A stretch of DNA of 64,000 bases, taken from contig JAHWDD010000009.1 of the NCBI GenBank assembly GCA_023897205.1, forward strand, positions 868,001 through 932,000, in the 5' to 3' direction. Of this stretch, positions 20,513 to 29,293 are shown piece by piece (the first letter of the stretch is position 1; each line of letters begins with the position of its first letter). Made by a program: the position numbers and the translations under genes. Source of the DNA: Exophiala sp. HKRS030. Lineage: Eukaryota > Ascomycota > Eurotiomycetes > Chaetothyriales > Herpotrichiellaceae. The notes beneath the pieces were generated by a model. It had not been told where the DNA came from and ran no database searches. It worked only from the letters and a program-made list of their open reading frames with translations.

Positions 20513-22320
20513 TGACTGAAAAGCAGGCACGGCGTCCACCTGTGGCGCCCAAGCCCTCGTTCATACAGCAGGATGGCTCCGCTCTCAGGGTTTCTCCTGT
20601 GCCCTCTCCTGCTCTGCGTGGAGCGACTTTAGCCTTTGCTCCGACTTCAGCAAAGGCCTCGAATGCCACCTCACATAATCCAGCTGCGGGAGCTTTGCTA
20701 GCAGCCAGTCTTGCAGCCAGCAAAAAGCCACAACCACCTCAAGCATCTAAAGACGCGAACTTGCCTCGGCAAAATGTTCCCTCAGCGCAAGCGCTGCTGT
20801 CATCCCCTCGCGGCCGTACCTTGACGACTTCGAAAGTACCTGTTGCAGCGGGCGAGCCACCCTCCACTCTTCCGCCTCATGCGCCTGCCTTCAAGCCGCA
20901 TCTTCCTCGCTCTACATCAGCCGTAGCAGCCGCCGCTGCGTCGGCCACTGCATCTGCAAGGACAAGCCCTGTGCGTATACCAGGAACAAGGAAGACTAGT
21001 GTATACTTGGGGCCACCAGAGTTTCGTCAAGAGGGCCGACCACGGGCCAGGAGTACGGCTAGCAATAACGACAGCGTCCTTTCGGTATCACAGAGCTCTG
21101 ATGCCCTCGCTGGTGCTGCTGCTGCTTCTATGGCGGTAGCTCCCGTCCACGCTCAAGATGAATTCAATGTTAGACCAAGGAACGATCTGGGGTCGATCCC
21201 GCGCCTGACATTACCTCCGTCGGAGGCTTCAATAACTTCTAGTCCTTCACCGTCCTCCACAGCGGCTGCAGTGACAGCGAGTAGAAACGCAGAAAGTATG
21301 GAGGGCAGGAGGCGAGGCCAATCTACCTCTAGTCGAAACATGCAGCTCGGTGGCAGTCCATCAGTTCATACTACGGCAGATCCGAGCGGGCCACAACTCA
21401 ATTTGTCTCCTCCGGAATCGGAATCTGAATACGACGATGCACAGGAGGAGGTTGAGCAGCCATATAAGGCTCTGCCGGCCCCTGTGCCATTGCGATCCAA
21501 CCGACCTCCCATCTTTGCGTCCGAAACAGCCCCTTCCAGCCAAGGCTCGCCCGTGCTCGATGCCCGAACAAGAATGACTGCGAGTTCACTTGCTGACGCG
21601 ATGGTCGCCTCATCTTTGGCCTCACAACTTACGGGGTCCCGAGATGCGTCCCCGAAGTCTAGACCTCCACCACCACCTGCCCCCCGACGAAGATCTAAGT
21701 CAATTGGCCCCGTGGAACACGTCCGTCAACATTTGCACTTTCCCAATCTCAGAAGTGAGACGCCACCACCACCTAAACCACTGAAGCCGCTACCAGTCCG
21801 ACCTATGAGACAGACGTTGCGCGCTCAGTCGACCGACCACGACGAGGTTCACAAAGAAGTTCTTCACAAACGTGGACGAGGCCACTGGACCAGGCATCCT
21901 AATAAGCATCATGAGGGTGATCGGAAGCGGTGGCGAGACAAAGTCACGGAACGAGAGAGGAAACGGTATGAAGGCGTTTGGGCTGCGAACAGAGGCATTC
22001 TTCTGGAGCTTGACCCAGAATTAACAACATCTGGCTATAATAATGATGCCACAGCAGCTAGCGATTTGGTCGTCAATGTCGTCGTTCGAGATATATGGGA
22101 TCGGAGCCGCTTACCCACAGACGTACTCGAGGAAGTCTGGGATCTTGTGGCACGACCTGGAGTTAAAGCTTTAAACAGGGAGGAGTTTGTTGTGGGTTTA
22201 TGGCTCATTGACCAGAGGTTGAAGGGCAGGAAGTTACCCGTCAAGGTCTCACCGAGCGTTTGGTCCAGTGTAAGGCATCCTCAGGGAGTCAAGATATCGA
22301 ACAAGGCGTTACAGAAATAG
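20512..22320 (+). CDS. EH-domain protein of the IRS4/TAX4 family
   Basis: A 602-aa single-exon protein. An in-frame TGA at 20488 lies upstream, so ATG 20512 is the first usable start. The first 480 residues are disordered and rich in Ala, Ser and Pro, with several polyproline stretches (PPPPPAPRRR, PPPPKPLKPLP) that could bind SH3 domains. A GATLAFAPTS motif near the N-terminus resembles other filamentous IRS4 proteins. The C-terminal EH domain (about 485-600) runs from RKRYEGVWAANRGILL to WSSVR, including DLVARPGVKALNREEFVVGLWLIDQRL. In yeast, Irs4 and Tax4 bind the phosphatase Inp51 and influence PI(4,5)P2 levels, rDNA silencing and autophagy. The family call is good; the exact role in this fungus is inference. 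Confidence 0.87.
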   Translation: MTEKQARRPPVAPKPSFIQQDGSALRVSPVPSPALRGATLAFAPTSAKASNATSHNPAAGALLAASLAASKKPQPPQASKDANLPRQNVPSAQALLSSPRGRTLTTSKVPVAAGEPPSTLPPHAPAFKPHLPRSTSAVAAAAASATASARTSPVRIPGTRKTSVYLGPPEFRQEGRPRARSTASNNDSVLSVSQSSDALAGAAAASMAVAPVHAQDEFNVRPRNDLGSIPRLTLPPSEASITSSPSPSSTAAAVTASRNAESMEGRRRGQSTSSRNMQLGGSPSVHTTADPSGPQLNLSPPESESEYDDAQEEVEQPYKALPAPVPLRSNRPPIFASETAPSSQGSPVLDARTRMTASSLADAMVASSLASQLTGSRDASPKSRPPPPPAPRRRSKSIGPVEHVRQHLHFPNLRSETPPPPKPLKPLPVRPMRQTLRAQSTDHDEVHKEVLHKRGRGHWTRHPNKHHEGDRKRWRDKVTERERKRYEGVWAANRGILLELDPELTTSGYNNDATAASDLVVNVVVRDIWDRSRLPTDVLEEVWDLVARPGVKALNREEFVVGLWLIDQRLKGRKLPVKVSPSVWSSVRHPQGVKISNKALQK

Positions 22321-23659
22321 ATTACCATTCATCTACGAGATACCCTGTATTGCGGCTGACAAGCACCCGTGACTTGATCAACCAGCGGTCGTCCCTGGCA
22401 GACTTTAAACATGCAAACTGCCTCTTGCCTGATACTCACGGGGATCATCTTTCTTGAAAGTGTGCTCCGATCTTGGATGCATCTCTCGTATTCGGCTTTT
22501 GGTCAAAGGGCTTAAAAGGCACTTTTGTGGACTGTCATTAGCACACGGGAGAACGGTCGGCGCTTAGTATCTTCAGAAAAAACATTGTTTCAAGTTGACG
22601 ATCATGCATGGTGTACCATAGGTGCTGGATCATTCGGTCGATAGCCGCTGAGGTCGCGTTAAAAGTCCAAGGCACATGAGCCTCAATGGTCGCACCCCAT
22701 CCGACCCAGGACGCTGAAACACACGAGTCCGAGGATGCCCACGTAGCCCATACGAATTTGCTCTTAAACAAGGTAGTTCGCGATGAGGCGTCCTATCCAT
22801 GGTGTTGATAGAGGTGAAGGTCGCATTTGTCTGAATCACGTGGGGTCTCCGGCTTGTAATTGGGAAGCAGGAGAAGGTTGTTATTACTGGACAATTACGG
22901 GTATCGGTAAACATTATTTTCAACATCAAACGTCTTGCAAAGAAATTCATCGCTCCAAGCACTGCGTATCATCGTCATCATGTTCCTCCTCGAGCATTTA
23001 TTGCAAGCTCTCGCGTGGCGTTCATGTTTGTGTGGATTGAGCCGACGATTGAGCACCATGCTTAGCATGTACCACCCGCACAGTTCAACGCTGTAAGCGC
23101 GCGTTCTGCGTCGCTAGCGGCTACAAAATATACAGGGATAGATGCCCAACGATCATCAGCACTATTTCTTCGGGCTGTACGGCATCTCAACGTACCTGCA
23201 GAATGGTGCTCTTGTTGCTACATTTCATGGCTTGCGGCGCTTAGTCGGGATGTAGCTATCAGTGTTGTGGCACGGCTTGCAACTTACTCCATTGGCACGC
23301 ATCGATATCAATCCACAATGATGGCTGTTGCAGCATGCGACCTGGAGAACGGACGTCCTGCGGTTTCATATCCCTACACCCTGCGCCTCTTCAGGCTTGG
23401 AATTGAAGATGGTAGCGTCTTCTTCCAAATTGACGTTCGAGATACGAATACTTCCTGAGACCCAGTCTCTACAACAGTGCAATTGGGAACGTCAGAGCTC
23501 AGAAGAAACTCTGAATTCTCCCCAGAACAGCATGAATCATCTGCTTTACATCTAGTAACGGAACTCTGTGTACATGCATACCGCTATTGCAGACTGAGTC
23601 CGGGTCCGTGGCCAGATGAAAGTCATTCAGTTATTGGTATTGACGGTGGAAGGCATCGA
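22321..23659. other. Intergenic, upstream of the large membrane protein
   Basis: About 1.3 kb without a supported gene. A short minus-strand frame at 22538-22771 looks mildly protein-like (aromatic-rich, balanced composition) but lacks a proper ATG and a recognisable family, so it is not called. The 3' end is the promoter of the plus-strand gene. Confidence 0.35.
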
Positions 23660-25900
23660 ATGGCAGACGCATTGGACCCAGCAACAACCGTGCATCAAGG
23701 TTTTTGGAAAGATTGGTCGAAGGACGGTATCAAAGGCCTCACATCGATACTGTCACCAACGCACACCATCATTCTGACCAATTCACTGACCCTTTTCGTT
23801 GCTATCACAAGTGTCCAGCTATGGACAATCATTCGATACATTCTTCATCAGACAAGGGCGGCGTCACCACCCGAGATGACCCCTCATCTTCGCAGCGAAC
23901 AGGTCATATTGAGAAACGCTGGCAGTGATCTTGCAACGGCACGCCACATGCTAAGTCTTGCCTGGAAATCTCGCCGTACAAACGGGAAGCGCTCTCTGCG
24001 GTCATACGGCATTGGACTTTTCGCCCTCATATATGCGATCTTCTTCATGCTCTCAGGCATCTTTTCCAACAGGGCCATCAGCTCCGGATCAATCGACAGT
24101 GGTTCTGCAGTCCTTGCACGGAGCGAGAATTGCGGGGTTTGGAATGACACATACTTTGCCATTGCCACCGGTGGTTTCTCGAATGAAGAAGAACTACAAC
24201 TGAACACCCAATGGGTTGCGAAGGTAGCTCACGACATCCAGCTCAGCCTTCAATACGCCCAAGAATGCTACTTTTCCCAATCATCCAACAAGCTAGTGCC
24301 TGCTACATCAGCTACCTCCAATGCCACCTCATCACGCTGCAATAGCTTGAAATCACCGAGCCTGGCATGGGACACCTACAAAGGCAACTGCCCCTTCAAA
24401 GAAAAGATCTGCCATGAGAATTCTAGGACCATTGTCCTGGGCACGGGTAATATTGATTCACACAAGCAACTCGGTATCAATGCTCAACCTAGTGAACGTC
24501 TGACTTACAGGAGAAAAACGACTTGTGCTGTACTTGGCAACAAAGACTACATCACCGGCTGGGATGGCTCTATAACAGATGATGCCAGTCCAATTCCGGA
24601 GCAAAAGACTGCATACGCCAATTTCGGCCCATCGCTATACAAGTCTACCAATTGGACATACTCATACACGAATTTCGCATCATTCTACAACAATTTCTCA
24701 AGCCAGGTAACTGCACCTTACCTAGTCGACGCTGAGCAAGCATACGCCTTTGCGAACCCGCAATGGTCGACAAGCGATTTCGCACCCATTTCAGACGTTG
24801 CTCAAACGGATGCAGATCTTACATTGCTCTTTCTCAGCTTCATTGGCATGTATCTTGAGGAAGTCAATGACCCGTGGTTTTCTGCACATGAAGAACACCT
24901 GTCAAACACTATCACGGCCTTTTTGAATCAAAGATATCTTCGTGACGAAGCCATTGGAACCCTCGGGTGCACCGAGCAGCATCAGTTTTGTACAAACAAC
25001 GGTACTTGTACAGGTTTTCTAGGATTTGACCAGGTTCAAAATGTGAACGAGTTCAACGATGCCCTCGGCCCTCACCAAAACGCGACATTTGATCGAATGT
25101 TACGTGCTGTCGCCTTTTCCCTTTTATCACATGTCGTAGAGAACCTCGGAGTAACAACGACTTCGATGCTGGCCACGAGTGTGACACACTCTGGTTCTAC
25201 TGGTGCAGTCATATCACAGGCGCTGCCGGACGATCAGTGGGAAACGGAGCTCCAGTTCTGGCACAGCGTTGCTATGGCACAATTTCAACGAGGCATCGCT
25301 CAGTGGGCAACAGGACAAATTGCTCCTTCACCACAATACGTTCGATACTTACTCCCGCCCACGGATGAGCAAGACGTGTGGTTCTGCAAAAGCATGGTCA
25401 TACCATCGACCTTCTATCAGTCGTTCAGTGTGCTTGCGATTGCGACAATCGTTCTTTGTGGGACAGTTGCTATCCTCCTGAGCTTTATCATCGAGAAGTT
25501 GGCGGCATGTGTGCGCAGATGCTTTCGGAAGTCTCCTTCCCGAGGCGATTGGGGCTACGACGACATGATGGGAAGGCCGATCCCGGAGACAGAACCAACT
25601 CGAACCATACGACGTGACCGTCATAGCTCAATGGCATCACGAGATAGCACGCTCGACAAGGATTTTGATTTCTTGATGGGTATACGGCAGTCATCTAATC
25701 ACAGAATCTCATCTCAGGTTCTGGCACCGACTGACCCTGCTTTCGGCATCGTGAATGACCACACAAAGTCCTTCTCAGAGAAAAGCCAGACTACGGTACA
25801 GGGATTTTCTTTCCAGCCGGAAGACTTTGACTCGAGAAGCAGACCTTTAATCGTACCATTTGAAAATCCCCGGAAGTCGCCATTGCCACCGTATTCCTAG
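23660..25900 (+). CDS. Large unknown fungal membrane protein with a Cys-rich, glycosylatable lumenal/extracellular domain
   Basis: I do not recognise a named family. Starting at ATG 23660 (MADALDPATT) the product is 746 aa; the frame is open 61 codons further upstream, so the start is a judgement. Two hydrophobic helices lie near the N-terminus (about 34-60, TIILTNSLTLFVAITSVQL, and about 120-140, LFALIYAIFFMLSGIF). A third lies near the C-terminus (about 590-615, LAIATIVLCGTVAILLSFII). Between helices 2 and 3 is a domain of about 450 residues with many Asn-X-Ser/Thr sites and at least ten cysteines (for example CGVWND, CTEQHQFCTNNGTCTGF). After helix 3 there is a basic, Arg-rich cytoplasmic tail of about 130 residues with Ser/Thr-rich disorder. 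The layout resembles expanded uncharacterised membrane proteins of Pezizomycotina. No enzymatic motif is evident. Confidence 0.8.
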   Translation: MADALDPATTVHQGFWKDWSKDGIKGLTSILSPTHTIILTNSLTLFVAITSVQLWTIIRYILHQTRAASPPEMTPHLRSEQVILRNAGSDLATARHMLSLAWKSRRTNGKRSLRSYGIGLFALIYAIFFMLSGIFSNRAISSGSIDSGSAVLARSENCGVWNDTYFAIATGGFSNEEELQLNTQWVAKVAHDIQLSLQYAQECYFSQSSNKLVPATSATSNATSSRCNSLKSPSLAWDTYKGNCPFKEKICHENSRTIVLGTGNIDSHKQLGINAQPSERLTYRRKTTCAVLGNKDYITGWDGSITDDASPIPEQKTAYANFGPSLYKSTNWTYSYTNFASFYNNFSSQVTAPYLVDAEQAYAFANPQWSTSDFAPISDVAQTDADLTLLFLSFIGMYLEEVNDPWFSAHEEHLSNTITAFLNQRYLRDEAIGTLGCTEQHQFCTNNGTCTGFLGFDQVQNVNEFNDALGPHQNATFDRMLRAVAFSLLSHVVENLGVTTTSMLATSVTHSGSTGAVISQALPDDQWETELQFWHSVAMAQFQRGIAQWATGQIAPSPQYVRYLLPPTDEQDVWFCKSMVIPSTFYQSFSVLAIATIVLCGTVAILLSFIIEKLAACVRRCFRKSPSRGDWGYDDMMGRPIPETEPTRTIRRDRHSSMASRDSTLDKDFDFLMGIRQSSNHRISSQVLAPTDPAFGIVNDHTKSFSEKSQTTVQGFSFQPEDFDSRSRPLIVPFENPRKSPLPPYS

Positions 25901-26012
25901 ATACATTGACACCCAACTTTAGGCTTACAGCTTTCATGCTGGGTCAGATCAACACACAAAGTCATATCTGCCAATTGGGTTGTAAGTAGAGATATGGTCA
26001 ATAATGCAGAAG

Positions 26013-26047
26013 TTCTTGACTCTCCTTGAAACTCTCCTTGAATTCAA
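26013..26047 (+). repeat. Left arm of an imperfect inverted repeat
   Basis: TTCTTGACT (26013-26021) and CTCCTTGAATTCAA (26033-26046) recur in reverse complement at 26955-26963 and 26924-26937. The two arms enclose about 0.95 kb holding the decayed frame. This is consistent with a small terminal-inverted-repeat element, but no target-site duplication was confirmed. Confidence 0.5.
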
Positions 26048-26049
26048 GA

Positions 26050-26087
26050 TACACACACACACGCGCGCGCGCACACACGCACACACC
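26050..26087. repeat. CA/CG dinucleotide microsatellite
   Basis: A run of alternating purine-pyrimidine, mostly AC with an internal CG block. It is near-perfect for about 38 bp and lies just inside the left arm of the inverted repeat. Confidence 0.9.
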
Positions 26088-26922
26088 ACTTCCCTCCAAA
26101 ACTCTCCGCGCATTCCCACCCTACAAAGCCTCTTGAGTCTTGTGACCAAATACCTGTCTTGGTTCGTGTGTGGTTCATCACACAGGTTGACCACTGGAGG
26201 AACCAGGTGCCCCCTCGGACGGACCTGGTGCTGCCTCGGAGGCACCCTGCTTGACCTCATGTTTTGCCGCCCATATTGGCCGGCGTCTTCGTCGTAGGCG
26301 ACGTGCTGGTCTTTGTAGATATGGGTCATCTTTCTCCATTTCTCGAGTTCTTCGTCCGATGCCTCCTGCAGAATCGCCGGCAGGGCAGCGACGTCTTCAT
26401 CGGCCTGCATTGCTGGGCCCTCCCAATCTCCTTTGACCTTTAATGCCATATTTCTGGAGTGGAACATTTCGTTACGGGAGGCGTACGCCTTAACAGAAAA
26501 AGTTGCGGTGGACATATTGACCCTTTGGTCGACTTTATTGGCAGAGGCCACAGCTTGCTGAAAAGACTTATACTAAGAGTCTTTGGTAGGCTTGCCGGAA
26601 GATTCCTAATCTTCTAGACTTTTGGCCATGGTGGTCGCGTGGCCCTTAAGTTGGGCGTTTTTTGGTGCATGTAGCTTAATGAAATTGAACAGGCCCCCTG
26701 CGTAATCCCCTAGGCGCGCTTTGGCCTTCATGTTGTCAAGCTCCCCTTTTACTGACGCCAGTTCCGCACGAAGCCTTTTGAATTCATCGTTCTTGTCTGT
26801 ATCTGGTGGCATTCGGGGTCTTATCGGGAGGGAAGGAAATGAAGTTAGTTCATTTGTGACATCCTTTGCTGGCTCCATTGTGGTTGTGATGCGTTTGATG
26901 TGTGATGTGTGTTTGACTTGAC

Positions 26923-26963
26923 TTTGAATTCAAGGAGCTCTTCGTTCCAAAGGCAGTCAAGAA
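26923..26963 (-). repeat. Right arm of the imperfect inverted repeat
   Basis: TTGAATTCAAGGAG (26924-26937) and AGTCAAGAA (26955-26963) are the reverse complements of the left-arm blocks. Spacing between the blocks differs by a few bases between arms, so the repeat is degenerate. Confidence 0.5.
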
Positions 26964-26973
26964 AGATCAAATT

Positions 26974-27285
26974 ACTTGTATCTGGCGAGCACTGGGCGTC
27001 CAAAAGACACTTGTGACTTGGCACAACACACTGACTCTTCACACAACGCTCGACACTTGAAGCTGGTGGGCACTCGGTGTGCAAAAAGGAAAAAGGAACT
27101 TCTTGTGTGACAAAACACAACTGATTCTTCACGCACAACACTCGACACTTGCAACCGGCGGGCACTCAGTAACCAACAAAAGAAGAAAAAGGGGAAAAAA
27201 AGTCTTTCTCGTGGCACTTGACAGACACACCGATCATTCACACGACACTGGAAACTTGTAACTGGCGAGCACCCGGTATCCAACA
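26974..27285. repeat. Degenerate tandem array, about 3.5 units of 81-107 bp
   Basis: Units start with an ACTTG(T/A/C)A..(T/C)GG(C/T)G(A/G)GCAC block at 26974, 27055, 27147 and 27254 (last one partial). The first two end in CTTCAC(A/G)CACAAC(G/A)CTCGAC; the third ends in the looser ATTCACACGACACTGG. The middle of each unit varies and contains A/G-rich insertions that explain the length growth 81, 92, 107 bp. On the minus strand the array lies directly upstream of the decayed frame. Short open frames across the array change frame from unit to unit, so it is not coding. Confidence 0.7.
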
Positions 27286-27736
27286 ACGAACATTTGTTTG
27301 TATAGCTTTACGGAAGGAGTGTACGGTGTACACATACTCCCTATTCTGGAAGGAAACAACAGCATTGCGTCACCGTTGCCGGGGGGCGTCTGTATTGAGG
27401 CAACCACGTAGATCCCATTCCCGTTGAGAAAAAGGAATTGCTTCATTATTACTCCGTATGGTCCTGGGAGACTGGCGAAAAGGGTTATTACTGAGGTACG
27501 GATACGGAGTATTACGACAGCAAGTCATGAGATTGGCTATTGCACATATTGTACGTACTGTATGTAGATCATGCTCAACCCGACATGCGGCTTAAGCCTA
27601 ATCGAGAAACCAGCCTGGGCGGTACTTGAAAGTTCAGCTCGTTGGGATGTCGTTGTTGAGGCTGACGTACTAGTCAAAACCTAAAACTCTCACCTAAAAA
27701 GGGTCACAAGTACATTGATTCTTTGATAGGTATCTT

Positions 27737-27800
27737 CCATCTAGAATTTTAAATCTATAATTATGCTCAAGTCTCCCCTAATAGATTCTATTCTAGATGG
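27737..27800. repeat. Imperfect hairpin in A/T-rich DNA
   Basis: CCATCTAGAA (27737-27746) is the exact reverse complement of TTCTAGATGG (27791-27800), and the inner AATCTA/TAGATT pair extends the stem. The loop is about 22 nt. It could be a remnant of a small inverted-repeat element or a structured transcript; nothing more can be said. Confidence 0.5.
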
Positions 27801-28729
27801 TTATAATGTCAACAAATGAAGGGTGCCTTGGGAGATCTCAAATAATTGTGACAACTTATTGTTCGGGAGTCTTTCCCGATTAGGCTTAGGCACATCGTCA
27901 TGTTGAGCATGTCTACACGTACTGTAGTCAATCTCAGCACCTACGAGTATCTCTGGCTGGATTACGGAGTATATAATACGCACAAGACTACAGGTCATGT
28001 GATACAAGTTCTCTCAGCAAATTACTCTGAACAGATTTAACGAACGTCACATACAGTAGGTATTCAGTACAGCGTACCACTACGGAAGACGACAGAAACA
28101 AAAAAAAAGACAGTTGTTACAATACTCATGATTCTGGAACTATCATTTCTGCATATGAGTATACACGTCCTGCTGTACATCACTGATCTGTGCCCTGTCC
28201 CCCGACCAGAGCAAATCGCCGGCATTGAAACTCGAAAGGTCCAATCTTTGTACTACTCGTGACGTACGAGTAATGATGAACCCATCCCTCTTTCATGTCG
28301 CAGCTCGCGGATTCACTTGGAAATCCCGTCTGAAGCTGAGATCCATATGGAAGAGGGGGGAGGATCGGGTGGGGGAGGTATCACGCCCCGATACGGGGCA
28401 CGAACCAACCTTCTCAAACTCGATCACAACCCGTGTCATCATCATCCAACACTGCCATTCCCCAGGCTGGCTTCGATATAGCCACGACTACTGTTGCTGG
28501 CAGTGGAAAGGATGGTGGTGATTGCTTTTCGGTTGAGGTATATTTGGTTTGGCGGTTGGGGGGGAGGATGGATGGACGGAGCTATCGTGCCCCGACGATC
28601 ATGTGTCGGATGCTCAACGTTCCATCTTCGTCGTAAATCATTCGTAAGTTTCGTGGGTATCAATCATGTAAGGAAAAAGTGCAAGGTTGGTCGGTTGATC
28701 GCTCGACAAAAAAAAACAATCAATCAAAT

Positions 28730-29293
28730 TCAATCATCTTCATCCACCTCCACGGCCGTCTCTCTAATCATGACGGGTCGGTTTTGTTTGGAGACAAAAC
28801 TTTGATCTTGGAGTTCGTATTTTGTCGACGGTGGCGGTGGTGGTCTTCTCTTGGGGCTGGCTGGAGCAGTCGTTGTTTGGGACGTCGTCGTGTCGAGGCC
28901 GAAGGCTTTCAGGTCCTGTTGTGTAGCGTCGATGACATGGGCATCTTCGTCCCCAATGTCACAGTCAAAGATGGCAACGTCGCCACCCTGGGCCGTGTAT
29001 TCGTTGTCTTCTTCTTCGTAGCAGTCTTCGAATGGATCCGAGTCTTCGTCCTCAGAGCTCGAGTCGACAAGAACAGTCTCGGACGGTTCGGCGAGGTCAC
29101 GAGACCAGCGTCGTACACTGTCGACGATCGAAGCATGTGCTACTATCCTGTGAAGGTCGGGTGTTTGTCGACGGCATTCATTGTCTAGTTTGGATTGACC
29201 GAGGTGGTAGACTCGGTAGGCGGTGATGGCGGGGTTGTTTTTGGAGGTGAGCATGTCGTTGTGAGTATTGGTCGTCGAAGACCGATAGATCAT
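28730..29293 (-). CDS. Small fungus-specific acidic protein of unknown function
   Basis: The frame from ATG 29293 (MIYRSSTTN) gives 187 aa; a second ATG at 29254 (MLTSKNNPA) gives 174 aa and may be the true start because conservation would begin just after it. The segment AITAYRVYHLGQSKLDNECRRQ, followed by PDLHRIVAHASIVDSV, resembles a helical motif shared by unnamed ascomycete proteins (LY..G..KLD.ECRRQ.P.L..LVGHA). The middle is a Ser/Asp/Glu cluster (DSSSEDEDSDPFED), likely phosphorylated, and the C-terminus contains a polyproline run and another acidic end. No enzymatic motif is present. Single exon, isolated in a gene-poor stretch. Confidence 0.65.
   Translation of the reverse strand: MIYRSSTTNTHNDMLTSKNNPAITAYRVYHLGQSKLDNECRRQTPDLHRIVAHASIVDSVRRWSRDLAEPSETVLVDSSSEDEDSDPFEDCYEEEDNEYTAQGGDVAIFDCDIGDEDAHVIDATQQDLKAFGLDTTTSQTTTAPASPKRRPPPPPSTKYELQDQSFVSKQNRPVMIRETAVEVDEDD

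Larger units (their letters stand above)
25949..26878 (-). pseudogene. Decayed reading frame with two in-frame TAG codons
   Basis: From an ATG at 26878 (MEPAKDVTNELTSF) one minus-strand frame stays protein-like for over 200 codons. It is broken by TAG at 26606-26608 and again 13 codons later. The first part reads like a coiled coil (DEFKRLRAELASVKGELDNMKAKAR); the second part, after the stops, is also plausible (ASDEELEKWRKMTHIYKDQHVAYDEDAG). Beyond about 26200 the frame runs through a CA/CG dinucleotide repeat and looks non-coding. I do not recognise the family. A decent 3' splice site (AAGTCTTTTCAG) lies just after the second stop, so an intron removing both stops is possible, but no in-phase donor with a good consensus was found other than GTAAAA near 26750. 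Decay within a mobile element is the simplest reading. Confidence 0.45.
25901..28729. other. Gene-poor 2.8-kb region with a decayed element, repeats and motif clusters
   Basis: No intact gene is supported between the large membrane protein and the small acidic protein gene. The stretch contains an inverted-repeat-bounded pseudogene, a dinucleotide repeat, a degenerate tandem array and a hairpin (listed separately). It also holds three TACGGAGTA/TACTCCGTA motifs (27450, 27503, 27963). The part from 27690 to 28130 is A/T-rich compared with its neighbours. Confidence 0.55.

Noticed and set aside
22538..22771. Aromatic-rich minus-strand frame of 77 codons
   Set aside because: Starts at a TTG rather than ATG and matches no family; could be a gene remnant but cannot be supported.
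26972..27286. Cys-rich minus-strand frame across the tandem array
   Set aside because: The repeat units shift frame from copy to copy, so the encoded peptide is not periodic as a real repeat protein would be.
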